Assembly: GCF_000427405.1 (NCBI RefSeq)
Contig: NZ_KE386491.1
Span: 3,207,001 to 3,271,000 of the forward strand
Direction of reading: 5' to 3'
Origin: Flectobacillus major DSM 103
GTDB taxonomy: Bacteria > Bacteroidota > Bacteroidia > Cytophagales > Spirosomataceae
Length of the DNA stretch: 64,000 nt
Below the pieces are notes generated by a model that had not been told where the DNA came from, ran no database searches, and saw only the letters and a program-made list of their open reading frames with translations. The position numbers and the translations under genes were made by a program. This document shows, in pieces, positions 8,680 to 15,684 of the stretch (positions are counted from its first letter, which is position 1; every line of letters starts with the position of its first letter).

Positions 8680-9048
8680 TTAAAGTACCTCTGGAGCTAA
8701 CGAAACAATTTTCATAAACCCTGCTTCACGTAATTCACGTGCAACTGGCCCGAAAATACGAGTACCACGTGGCTCGTCATTGTTATTTAAAAGAACTGCT
8801 GCATTGTCTTCAAAGCGGATATATGAACCATCTTTGCGACGAATTTCTTTTTTAGTTCTTACTACTACGGCTTTAGAAACCGTACCTTTCTTCATGCTAG
8901 ATGACGATAACGCAGACTTCACAGTTACTACGATTTTGTCACCAACAGAAGCATATCTTTTTCCTGTACCGCCCAGCACACGAATAACCAGTACTTCTTT
9001 TGCACCTGAGTTATCAGCAACGCCGAGTCTTGATTCTTGCTGTACCAT
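8680..9048 (-). CDS. rplN: 50S ribosomal protein L14
   Basis: L14 is at the subunit interface, beside L19. The 122-residue protein has the diagnostic start [19 protein letters not shown] and the segment [26 protein letters not shown], ending in [13 protein letters not shown]. Length is exactly that of E. coli L14 within one residue. Confidence 0.97.
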   Translation of the reverse strand: MVQQESRLGVADNSGAKEVLVIRVLGGTGKRYASVGDKIVVTVKSALSSSSMKKGTVSKAVVVRTKKEIRRKDGSYIRFEDNAAVLLNNNDEPRGTRIFGPVARELREAGFMKIVSLAPEVL

Positions 9049-9161
9049 TGTTTGCTTGGTATATTAAAGATTGCGAAAAAATTAAATCATTGTTAATTAT
9101 ACACTAGCCCAAGAAAAGCTTGTAGATAGTGCTTAACGCTGGATGAAACTGGAGTAGTGAA

Positions 9162-9416
9162 TTATTTCGCTTTCTCGATAATTTCAACTAATCTCCAACG
9201 CTTGTTCTTTGACAAAGGACGGGTCTCCATAACCTTAACTGTGTCGCCGATTCCACATTCGTTTTTCTCATCATGAGCCATCACTTTTGAAGTTTTTTGC
9301 ATAAACTTACCATAAAGTGGGTGCTTAACTTTTCTTTCTACGGCGACGGTGATAGACTTGTCCATCTTGTTGCTCACCACACGCCCAATCCTTACTTTTC
9401 TTAGATTTCTTTCCAT
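9162..9416 (-). CDS. rpsQ: 30S ribosomal protein S17
   Basis: S17 is an OB-fold protein bound to the 5' domain of 16S rRNA. I chose ATG 9416 ([20 protein letters not shown]), giving the family's usual 84 residues; the frame is open upstream to 9482 but that extension has no family similarity. The signature [16 protein letters not shown] is present near residue 27. It lies between rpmC and rplN. Confidence 0.95.
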   Translation of the reverse strand: MERNLRKVRIGRVVSNKMDKSITVAVERKVKHPLYGKFMQKTSKVMAHDEKNECGIGDTVKVMETRPLSKNKRWRLVEIIEKAK

Positions 9417-9519
9417 CGTTGGATTTGGTTGTTTTCGATTGACCTCAAGCGGTATGTTGATGAGGTCTGTTAAAAAAATCATTTACTATGTAACACTTAG
9501 GAGAAAGCCCCCCCGAGCA

Positions 9520-9711
9520 TTATTTTTTGGCTGCTGCTGTAATAGCAGTTTCCAAGCGAGCAATCACTTTACGAGCTTCACGCAAACGCAAAGGGTTCTC
9601 AATTGGAGAAATAGCGTGAGCAAACTTCAAACGTGCCAAAGCATCTTTTTCTGAAGCCAAAGTGTTTTTCAACTCTTCTAAGCTCAATTTTTGGATTTCT
9701 GCGTTTTTCAT
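9520..9711 (-). CDS. rpmC: 50S ribosomal protein L29
   Basis: A 63-residue two-helix protein near the tunnel exit, where it helps dock trigger factor and SRP. It has the typical pattern QKLSLEELKNTLASEKDALARLKFAHA and ends with the basic helix REARKVIARLETAITAAAKK. It lies between rplP and rpsQ. Confidence 0.95.
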   Translation of the reverse strand: MKNAEIQKLSLEELKNTLASEKDALARLKFAHAISPIENPLRLREARKVIARLETAITAAAKK

Positions 9712-9718
9712 TGTTCTA

Positions 9719-9782
9719 TTAGTCGTTGAGTCGTTGGACGTTGATCATGTGTCGGTACGACAAATGACTAACGACTAACGAC
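9719..9782. repeat. Opposed repeat arrays, rplP-rpmC spacer
   Basis: TTAGTCGTTGAGTCGTTGG (9719-9737) is two to three copies of AGTCGTT, and AATGACTAACGACTAACGAC (9763-9782) is the same unit in reverse orientation. The two arrays can pair over about 16 bases and nearly fill the 79-base spacer. Confidence 0.65.
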
Positions 9783-9790
9783 AAAAAATA

Positions 9791-10213
9791 CTATTCTTCT
9801 TGATAATCTCTACGAACTACGAATTTTGTACGAAGTGGTAATTTCTGAGCTGCCAAACGAAGTGACTCCTGAGCCAATTCTAAAGGTACGCCAGATGATT
9901 CGAACAAAATTGTGCCTGGTTTGATATTGGCTACCCAATATTCAGGAGCACCTTTACCTTTACCCATACGTACCTCTGCAGGTTTCTTAGTGATAGGTTT
10001 ATCAGGGAAGATACGAATCCAAACCTGACCTTCACGTTTCATTGCACGAGTTACTGAGATACGAGCTGCTTCGATTTGACGAGCAGTTATACGTCCTGGC
10101 TCCAGAGCTTTGATAGCGAATGTACCGAAGTCAATTTCATGACCTCGAGTTGCCAATCCTTTCACTCTACCTTTCTGTTGCTTACGGAACTTGGTTCTTC
10201 TTGGTTGTAACAT
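9791..10213 (-). CDS. rplP: 50S ribosomal protein L16
   Basis: L16 helps position A-site tRNA near the peptidyl transferase centre. The 140 residues begin [16 protein letters not shown] and contain [24 protein letters not shown] and the conserved [14 protein letters not shown]. An arginine at the family's hydroxylation site (region following KGKGAP) is present. It lies between rpsC and rpmC. Confidence 0.97.
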   Translation of the reverse strand: MLQPRRTKFRKQQKGRVKGLATRGHEIDFGTFAIKALEPGRITARQIEAARISVTRAMKREGQVWIRIFPDKPITKKPAEVRMGKGKGAPEYWVANIKPGTILFESSGVPLELAQESLRLAAQKLPLRTKFVVRRDYQEE

Positions 10214-10220
10214 TGTCTTA

Positions 10221-10306
10221 TGAAGTCTTTAAGTCATAAGTCGTAAGTCATAAAGGGTTACTTTTGAGTAGTACAAATGCAATCTTTAAGACTTGCGACT
10301 TTAAAC
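10221..10306. repeat. Opposed repeat arrays, rpsC-rplP spacer
   Basis: Bases 10221-10256 carry four degenerate copies of AAGTCNTA. Bases 10283-10306 (TCTTTAAGACTTGCGACTTT...) carry the same unit in the opposite orientation, so the spacer can fold into a long imperfect stem. Confidence 0.55.
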
Positions 10307-10320
10307 TAAGATTTTAAAAA

Positions 10321-11175
10321 TTATCTCTTTCCGCCTCCTTTGTTGTTAGGATTTCCTCCTTTTCCGCGGTTGTTGTTATTGTTGTTACGACGTTGGTTGT
10401 CATTACCACCACGACCACCACCACGATTGTCGCGTCCGCCACGGCGTCCACCATCATCGTCACGGCCGCCACGTTGGTTGTTACCACCACGAGAGTCGCC
10501 ACCACCTGCTTGTTGAGCAGCCATTCCAGCGTTTGGAGAAAGATCACGTTTGCCGTACACTTCGCCTTTGAACACCCACACTTTGATACCGATTTTACCA
10601 TAAACCGTCAAAGCTTCAGAGATAGCGTAGTCAATATCGGCACGCAAAGTATGAAGAGGAATACGTCCTTCTTTGTATCCTTCTGAGCGAGCCATTTCGG
10701 CACCACCCAAACGGCCAGAAAGCTTCAATTTGATACCTTGAGCACCTACTCTCATCGCAGAAGCAATTGCTTGCTTCATAGCACGACGGAAAGAAATACG
10801 TGCTTCTAATTGCTGAGCGATAGTTTCGCCAATCAATTTAGCATCAATCTCAGGACGTTTAATTTCAAAGATGTTGATTTGAACATCTTTGCCTGTGATT
10901 TTCTTTAATTCTTCTTTGATTTTATCAACTTCTTGACCACCTTTACCAATTACAACGCCAGGGCGAGCTGTATTGATAGTCAAGGTAATACGCTTCAAAG
11001 TACGCTCGATGATTACCTTAGAGATTGCACCCTTTGGAATACGAGCAGCAACGTACTTACGGATTTTCTCATCCTCAACTAACTTGTCGGCAAAGTTTTT
11101 ACCGCCGTACCAGTTAGAATCCCAACCTCTGACGATACCAAGTCTAAGACCAACGGGGTTTACTTTCTGTCCCAT
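10321..11175 (-). CDS. rpsC: 30S ribosomal protein S3 with a Gly/Arg/Asn-rich tail
   Basis: S3 lines the mRNA entry channel and takes part in helicase activity. Residues 1-220 are a standard S3: start [22 protein letters not shown] domain with [14 protein letters not shown] and the C-terminal domain with [20 protein letters not shown]. Residues 221-284 form a low-complexity tail of Gly, Arg, Asn and Asp with several RGG triplets, making the protein about 50 residues longer than E. coli S3. rplV lies 27 bases upstream. Confidence 0.96.
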   Translation of the reverse strand: MGQKVNPVGLRLGIVRGWDSNWYGGKNFADKLVEDEKIRKYVAARIPKGAISKVIIERTLKRITLTINTARPGVVIGKGGQEVDKIKEELKKITGKDVQINIFEIKRPEIDAKLIGETIAQQLEARISFRRAMKQAIASAMRVGAQGIKLKLSGRLGGAEMARSEGYKEGRIPLHTLRADIDYAISEALTVYGKIGIKVWVFKGEVYGKRDLSPNAGMAAQQAGGGDSRGGNNQRGGRDDDGGRRGGRDNRGGGRGGNDNQRRNNNNNNRGKGGNPNNKGGGKR

Positions 11176-11202
11176 TTTGTGATATTTAGATGTTTTCTCT
11201 AA

Positions 11203-11574
11203 TTATTCTTCTATTGTTACGATTGATGGAGCACTTGCTGAAGCAACCACGATAGTAATGTGGTTTGAACGCTTCAAGATTCTGTATCCACGACCTTGTG
11301 GAGCTGGACGCAAACGCTTCAATGAGCTACCGCCATCTACTGTAACGGTTTTAACGTACAAGTCGGCATCTTCCAACTTAACGTCTTCGTGCTTGTTTTG
11401 CCAATTGGCAATCGCCGAGAGTAACAATTTCTCAACGTATCTAGCACCAACTTTAGGTTCAAATTTCAAGATACCCAAAGCCTTGTTGACTTTCTGACCT
11501 CTAATCATGTCAACCACGATTCTCATTTTCTGAGGAGAAGTCGGAACATTGTTTAATTTAGCTACTGCTTCCAT
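11203..11574 (-). CDS. rplV: 50S ribosomal protein L22
   Basis: L22 lines the nascent peptide tunnel through a long beta hairpin. The 123-residue protein shows the start [21 protein letters not shown] and the hairpin signature [22 protein letters not shown]. It is slightly longer than E. coli L22 (110) because of a C-terminal extension ending [10 protein letters not shown]. Neighbours are rpsS and rpsC. Confidence 0.96.
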   Translation of the reverse strand: MEAVAKLNNVPTSPQKMRIVVDMIRGQKVNKALGILKFEPKVGARYVEKLLLSAIANWQNKHEDVKLEDADLYVKTVTVDGGSSLKRLRPAPQGRGYRILKRSNHITIVVASASAPSIVTIEE

Positions 11575-11580
11575 TTCTAT

Positions 11581-11672
11581 GATTTCGGATTTCGGATTTG
11601 GGATTTTGGATTATTTGGATTGTTAGAACTTTTCCTTCAACCCGCAATCCACCGTCCACTATCCCCTATTAC
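11581..11672. repeat. Degenerate repeat array, rpsS-rplV spacer
   Basis: Bases 11581-11622 hold about five copies of a GGATTTNGGATT-like unit. Bases 11641-11672 (CCCGCAATCCACCGTCCACTATCCCC) resemble the reverse complement of the same unit. Pairing would be imperfect but long. Confidence 0.5.
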
Positions 11673-11947
11673 CTTTTGCCTTTATCTTTTTTTGCGATGT
11701 GACCTCGGAAATTGCGAGTTGGAGCAAATTCACCAAGTTTATGTCCAACCATGTTTTCTGTAACATATACTGGGATAAACTTGTTGCCGTTATGCACTGC
11801 GAAAGTGTGTCCAACGAAGTCAGGAGAAATCATTGAACGTCTTGACCAAGTTTTGATAACTGACTTTTTGCCTGAATCATTCATAGCAACCACCTTGTTG
11901 TCAAGGCGATAGTCAATATAAGGTCCTTTTTTTAATGAACGTGCCAT
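11669..11947 (-). CDS. rpsS: 30S ribosomal protein S19
   Basis: S19 is a small-subunit head protein that contacts S13 and 23S rRNA bridges. The 92-residue product starts [19 protein letters not shown] and contains [30 protein letters not shown], diagnostic of the family. It starts 4 bases after the rplB stop, so translation is probably coupled. Confidence 0.97.
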   Translation of the reverse strand: MARSLKKGPYIDYRLDNKVVAMNDSGKKSVIKTWSRRSMISPDFVGHTFAVHNGNKFIPVYVTENMVGHKLGEFAPTRNFRGHIAKKDKGKR

Positions 11948-11951
11948 CTAT

Positions 11952-12776
11952 CTATTTTTTCTTTCTACTGATGATTAGACGATTTGAATCCTTTTTCTTG
12001 TCGCGAGTTTTCTTACCTTTCGCTAACAAGCCTGTGCGTGAGCGTGGGTGACCACCAGAAGAACGGCCTTCACCACCACCCATTGGGTGATCTACTGGGT
12101 TCATTACTACACCACGAACTCTTGGACGGCGGCCTAACCAACGGTGACGACCAGCTTTACCCAAGTTTGTGTTCATGTGATCTGCATTTGATACAGAACC
12201 TACCGTTGCCAAACAGTTTGCTAAAACCATACGCATTTCACCTGAAGGCAATTTCAATGTAGCATATTTGCTATCACGAGCCAACAACTGAGCGTAAGTA
12301 CCAGCAGAACGAGCTAACTCAGCACCACCACGAGGGCGAAGCTCAATAGCGTGTACAATTGTACCTACTGGAATACTCGACAAAGGCATTGTATTTCCCA
12401 CTTCTGGAGCTGCACTTGCACTTGATATCACAGATTGACCTACTTTCAAACCTGTAGGAGCAATGATATAAGATTTTTCTCCGTCAGCATACTCGATCAG
12501 AGCAATACGTGCTGTACGGTTTGGATCGTATTCAATTGTCAAAACTGTAGCTTCAACATCGAATTTGTCACGATAGAAGTCGATCAAACGGTAACGACGT
12601 TTGTGACCACCACCGATGTAACGCATAGCACGATGTCCTAAGTTGTTACGACCACCTGTTCTTTTAATTGGAGCCAACAACGGTTTATACGGTTTCGAAG
12701 TAGTAATCTCTTCGAAAGTTGGAGCGATACGTTGACGTTGACCCGGAGATGTTGGTTTTAATTTTCTAACTGCCAT
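11952..12776 (-). CDS. rplB: 50S ribosomal protein L2
   Basis: L2 is one of the oldest ribosomal proteins and is needed for subunit joining and peptidyl transfer. The 274 residues contain the OB and SH3-like domains and the invariant [20 protein letters not shown] with the histidine near the active site. The C-terminal tail is strongly basic ([15 protein letters not shown]). rplW is upstream, rpsS directly downstream. Confidence 0.98.
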   Translation of the reverse strand: MAVRKLKPTSPGQRQRIAPTFEEITTSKPYKPLLAPIKRTGGRNNLGHRAMRYIGGGHKRRYRLIDFYRDKFDVEATVLTIEYDPNRTARIALIEYADGEKSYIIAPTGLKVGQSVISSASAAPEVGNTMPLSSIPVGTIVHAIELRPRGGAELARSAGTYAQLLARDSKYATLKLPSGEMRMVLANCLATVGSVSNADHMNTNLGKAGRHRWLGRRPRVRGVVMNPVDHPMGGGEGRSSGGHPRSRTGLLAKGKKTRDKKKDSNRLIISRKKK

Positions 12777-12815
12777 TTCTCTTTTTGTTCAAATTATCGG
12801 GGTGAACACCCATAA

Positions 12816-12892
12816 ATGTTAATTTGAAAATCTGAATGATTGAATTGTTGATTATGTATCAAACAATCCGAATTAATCTATCTTCAAATTGG
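12816..12892. repeat. Inverted repeat, rplW-rplB spacer
   Basis: AATTTGAA near 12821 is mirrored by TTCAAATT near 12884, and ATTGTT near 12845 by AACAAT near 12863. Between these anchors the arms (repeats of a GAATGATTGAATT-like unit) pair imperfectly. The arrangement is the same as in neighbouring spacers but the unit is different. Confidence 0.5.
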
Positions 12893-12894
12893 TT

Positions 12895-13182
12895 TTAGAT
12901 TCCTTCATAGAAATCGATTACTTCGCCTTTAGCTACTGTAACGATTGCTTTCTTGAATGTTGAAGTATAACCAGATGTAATCTTAGTTTTTGTACTTCTT
13001 GATTTTTTCTTACCGAACTGACGAAGAGTATTTACAGATGTTACGTCAACTCCGTACATTTTCTTGATTTCTTTAGCGATTTCAATCTTGTTTGATTTTC
13101 CCGCTACTTCAAAAACGTACTGACCGCCCTTCTGCAAATCCTGAGTTTTCTCAGTAAGAATTGGTCTTTTGATAATGCTCAT
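12895..13182 (-). CDS. rplW: 50S ribosomal protein L23
   Basis: L23 surrounds the tunnel exit and docks trigger factor and SRP. The 95-residue protein begins MSIIKRPILTEKTQDLQKGG with the family signature RPILTEKT and contains KIEIAKEIKKMYGVDVTSVNTL. It is between rplD (42 bases upstream) and rplB. Confidence 0.96.
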   Translation of the reverse strand: MSIIKRPILTEKTQDLQKGGQYVFEVAGKSNKIEIAKEIKKMYGVDVTSVNTLRQFGKKKSRSTKTKITSGYTSTFKKAIVTVAKGEVIDFYEGI

Positions 13183-13224
13183 TTCTTTATGACGTTAATT
13201 GTTCTCAGTTTTATCTACTGCTAA

Positions 13225-13854
13225 CTATTTACTGAAAGATGATTCGATTTTTGCAACAGCACCTTCTGCAATGATAAGACGAGTTGCATTTACTAAGTCA
13301 TAAGTATTTACTTGGCCAGCAGATACAACTTTTGTTTTTGGCAAATTGCGACCTGACAAATAAATGTTTTGGTTTTCTTCTGACAAAATCAACAATGTTT
13401 TTGTATCTACCAATGACAATGCGTTCAAGATTGACAAGAATGCTTTTGTTTTTGGTGCCTCGAATGAGAAATCTTCCAAAACAGAAACCTCTCCTGCTTG
13501 TGCTTTTGCAGCAAATGCCGACTGACGAGCTAAAGATTTTACTTTCTTGTTCAATTTGAATGAGTAGTCACGAGGAACTGGACCGAATACACGTCCACCA
13601 CCCTTAAACAAAGGTGATTTCATTGAACCTGCACGAGCTCCACCCGTTCCTTTTTGACGCTTCAGCTTGCGTGTTGAACGCGAAACCTCTGCTCTTTCTT
13701 TTGCTTTGTGAGTTCCTTGACGTTTGTTAGCCAAGAATTGCTTCACATCTAACCAAACAACGTGCTCGTTTGGCTCGATTCCAAAGATTTCGTCAGAAAG
13801 CGTTACTTTCTTACCTGTCTCTTTGCCTTGTATATTTAATACTGATAATTCCAT
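13225..13854 (-). CDS. rplD: 50S ribosomal protein L4
   Basis: L4 reaches into the peptide tunnel with an extended loop; in E. coli it represses the S10 operon. The 209 residues show the loop signature KLKRQKGTGGARAGSMKSPLFKGGG followed by GPVPRDYSFKLNKKVKSLARQSA. It lies between rplC and rplW. Confidence 0.97.
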   Translation of the reverse strand: MELSVLNIQGKETGKKVTLSDEIFGIEPNEHVVWLDVKQFLANKRQGTHKAKERAEVSRSTRKLKRQKGTGGARAGSMKSPLFKGGGRVFGPVPRDYSFKLNKKVKSLARQSAFAAKAQAGEVSVLEDFSFEAPKTKAFLSILNALSLVDTKTLLILSEENQNIYLSGRNLPKTKVVSAGQVNTYDLVNATRLIIAEGAVAKIESSFSK

Positions 13855-13860
13855 TTTCTT

Positions 13861-13936
13861 TAATGTGAAGATTTAAAAATTGAAGATTTGAAAAGTTGAC
13901 TTTTAAAGCCCTAAGAGATATTCCAATCTTTCAACC
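13861..13936. repeat. Degenerate repeat array, rplC-rplD spacer
   Basis: TGAAGATTTAAAAATTGAAGATTTGAAAAG (around 13865-13894) is a unit like TTGAAGATT repeated three times; CCAATCTTTCAACCTAAATCT (13921-13941) is its rough reverse complement. The pairing is weak compared with other spacers. Confidence 0.4.
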
Positions 13937-13941
13937 TAAAT

Positions 13942-14559
13942 CTATTTTTCAAGGATAACGTATGAATTTTTCGCTCCTGGTACTGAACCTGACACTACGA
14001 TAAGGTTTTTGTCAGCATAAACTTTCAATACTTGCAAGTTTTGAACTTTTACGCGATTACCACCTGTACGACCTGCCATGCGAAGACCTTTGAATACACG
14101 AGATGGGAATGAACAAGCACCAATTGAACCTGGGTGGCGACCGCGGTTGTGCTGTCCGTGAGTTTGACCTCCTACACCACTAAATCCGTGACGCTTAACA
14201 ACACCTTGGAAACCTTTACCTTTTGATGTTCCGATTGCATCGATGAAGTCACCTTCTGCAAATAACTCTGCCGATACGGTTTCTCCTAAAGCTAATGGGC
14301 TTTCAAAAGATTTGAATTCTACAAGCTTCTTTTTGGGAGTTGTGCCTGCTTTTTTGAAGTGACCTAATAATGGCCTAGAAGTGTGTTTTTCCTTCTTCTC
14401 ACCATAGCCTAACTGAATAGCACTATAGCCTTCTTTTTCTACTGTTTTTACTTGCGTTACTACACAAGGACCGGCTTCAATCAGCGTACAAGGGATGGCA
14501 GCACCATCAGCATTGTAGAGGCTGGTCATACCGATTTTCTTTCCGATAATTCCAGACAT
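13942..14559 (-). CDS. rplC: 50S ribosomal protein L3
   Basis: L3 is an assembly initiator of the large subunit. The 205-residue protein starts [20 protein letters not shown] and carries the loop [26 protein letters not shown] with the conserved glutamine region that is methylated in some bacteria, then [16 protein letters not shown]. It is the first gene of this cluster: rpsJ, which usually precedes it, is not here. A Bacteroidota-type promoter lies about 95 bases upstream. Confidence 0.97.
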   Translation of the reverse strand: MSGIIGKKIGMTSLYNADGAAIPCTLIEAGPCVVTQVKTVEKEGYSAIQLGYGEKKEKHTSRPLLGHFKKAGTTPKKKLVEFKSFESPLALGETVSAELFAEGDFIDAIGTSKGKGFQGVVKRHGFSGVGGQTHGQHNRGRHPGSIGACSFPSRVFKGLRMAGRTGGNRVKVQNLQVLKVYADKNLIVVSGSVPGAKNSYVILEK

Positions 14560-14652
14560 TTTATTATTGAATAAAACGTTAAAAGATAAAATAATTAACT
14601 TATTTACAACGAGTTACGTATTCACCTAATAGATTCGACGTAAAACGGACTG

Positions 14653-14683
14653 CAAAGGTCGGAATTTTATTTGGCACTAACAA
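14653..14683 (-). promoter_or_regulatory. Promoter of the ribosomal protein cluster
   Basis: Minus strand: TTG (14681-14683), 20 bases, then GACCTTTG (14653-14660), which matches TAnnTTTG except for the first base. Transcription should start near 14647, leaving an 87-base leader before rplC. The ten bases TTTGCAGTCC at the -7 element recur exactly in the promoter at 14999-15028. Confidence 0.6.
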
Positions 14684-14693
14684 AAAAGTACAC

Positions 14694-14718
14694 AAAAAAA
14701 TTCTCAAAACTATTTGAG
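14694..14718 (-). terminator. Intrinsic terminator of the candidate RNA
   Basis: On the minus strand CTCAAA, a 4 nt loop and TTTGAG are followed by AA and seven T. It lies just upstream of the -33 element of the rplC promoter, so it separates two transcription units. Confidence 0.65.
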
Positions 14719-14993
14719 CGACAGAAAATTGAGGGATAAAGCGACAAGAAATGTGCGGACGGGCTTATACCCGTGAGACGAGTCCTGTGCAGCTTAATAC
14801 TCAACTTTGCAAACTGGGCATTCAGTAAAGCAAGCCAGTATCAGTTCTGACACTATTTGCGACAAACTTGATTAGGCAATAACCTTGTGTTGTCTTTTCC
14901 TATGCTAGCACTCCAAATATTTCAACTTACTTAATTTCTTGCCGAGTTCTGCCAACCCTTTGCAAGACCATGTGAATTGGGGTGCCTTAATGG
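14694..14993 (-). ncRNA. Candidate small RNA, about 300 nt, unassigned
   Basis: The unit runs on the minus strand from a full-match promoter (14999-15028) to an intrinsic terminator (14694-14718) with no convincing reading frame between. Near its 5' end GCACCCCAA (14976-14968 on the transcript) can pair with TTGGAGTGC further on, one mismatch, enclosing the first 80 bases; near its 3' end ACGGG/CCCGT (14759-14774) forms a 5 bp hairpin with a 6 nt loop. I see none of the marker motifs of SRP RNA, tmRNA or RNase P RNA. 6S RNA or a lineage-specific RNA are possible; a terminated leader of the ribosomal cluster is the main alternative. Confidence 0.5.
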
Positions 14994-14998
14994 GACTG

Positions 14999-15028
14999 CA
15001 AAATTAGAGAATAGTTTTTGAAATACAA
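14999..15028 (-). promoter_or_regulatory. Bacteroidota-type promoter of the candidate RNA
   Basis: Minus strand: TTG (15026-15028), 19 bases, TAATTTTG (14999-15006). Both elements match the phylum consensus exactly. The predicted start is near 14993. Confidence 0.7.
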
Positions 15029-15150
15029 TGAGTTATGAAAAATATTTTAAAAAAATATTAAAAAAAAACCACTACCATCGTTAGGCTTATACGATTGTAT
15101 TTTTTATTGAAGGATTTCACTGAATTGCTACTTTATTACCTTTCATTTTA

Positions 15151-15558
15151 TTACCAACGCTGTAGCCTATCTGGGCTTGTTGAAATATAAAATGATGAAC
15201 TGTTATGTGTGCTGTGATTCAAATATCTACTTTTCCCCTTGGTTTCAATATTGATATATTGACGTTCTGATGCACCAATCGTTTTGAGTACATAAATAAC
15301 ATTGTTGTATTTGCTCAAATCTATTTTTTTCGATGTTACAAATCTCTTTAAGACCTATTAAGATACTCATTTCTAGGACATTGATATTATACTGTACACT
15401 TCTCTATTTCTTGATTCTATCAAAATACTAAGCATAGCAATAGCTGTGTAGGCACTGTCTACAGATTTTGGTTGTGCCATAGAGGTTATACGAATCGTTT
15501 GAATTTGTTTGTAAGCTGAAGTGTCTTGGATTAATACGTTGATACTTGAGCGTTTCGG
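15151..15558 (-). pseudogene. Possible decayed coding sequence, unknown family
   Basis: One minus-strand frame reads like protein on both sides of a cluster of four stop codons around 15353-15375. The upstream part includes INVLIQDTSAYKQIQTIRIT and DSAYTAIAMLSILIESRN; the downstream part includes DLSKYNNVIYVLKTIGASE and ends DRLQRW before TAA 15151. No start codon or family is recognisable. It could be a degraded gene or a chance open frame. Confidence 0.25.
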
Positions 15559-15684
15559 CTATTGTAATTTGGGATTGTCCGTCAAGTCTAAAATAGGTCT
15601 ATTGTTTGTATTGTAATTTTACTATTAGCTAGCAAATGGATTCGCTAGCTAATAGTAAAACAGTTATGCCGTAACCTAAAGGCT

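Larger units (their letters stand above)
14560..15684. other. 1.1 kb non-coding region upstream of rplC
   Basis: No intact gene is visible. From the rplC side it holds the rplC promoter (14653-14683), a terminated transcription unit read on the minus strand (14694-15028, probable small RNA), an A-rich stretch (15040-15075), and a block at 15151-15558 that resembles decayed coding sequence on the minus strand. The last 60 bases before the GMC gene contain the inverted repeat TACTATTAGCTAGC/GCTAGCTAATAGTA (15619-15656), which could terminate the GMC transcript. Confidence 0.6.

Noticed and set aside
10393-10686. Thr/Val-rich plus-strand frame opposite rpsC
   Set aside because: It is a shadow of the repetitive Gly/Arg/Asn codons of the S3 tail; no natural protein composition and no start context.
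14694-14993. Assignment of the RNA unit to tmRNA, SRP RNA or RNase P RNA
   Set aside because: No tag-peptide frame, no GGAAGGUAGCA-like SRP loop and no GAGGAAAGUCC-like RNase P core are present.
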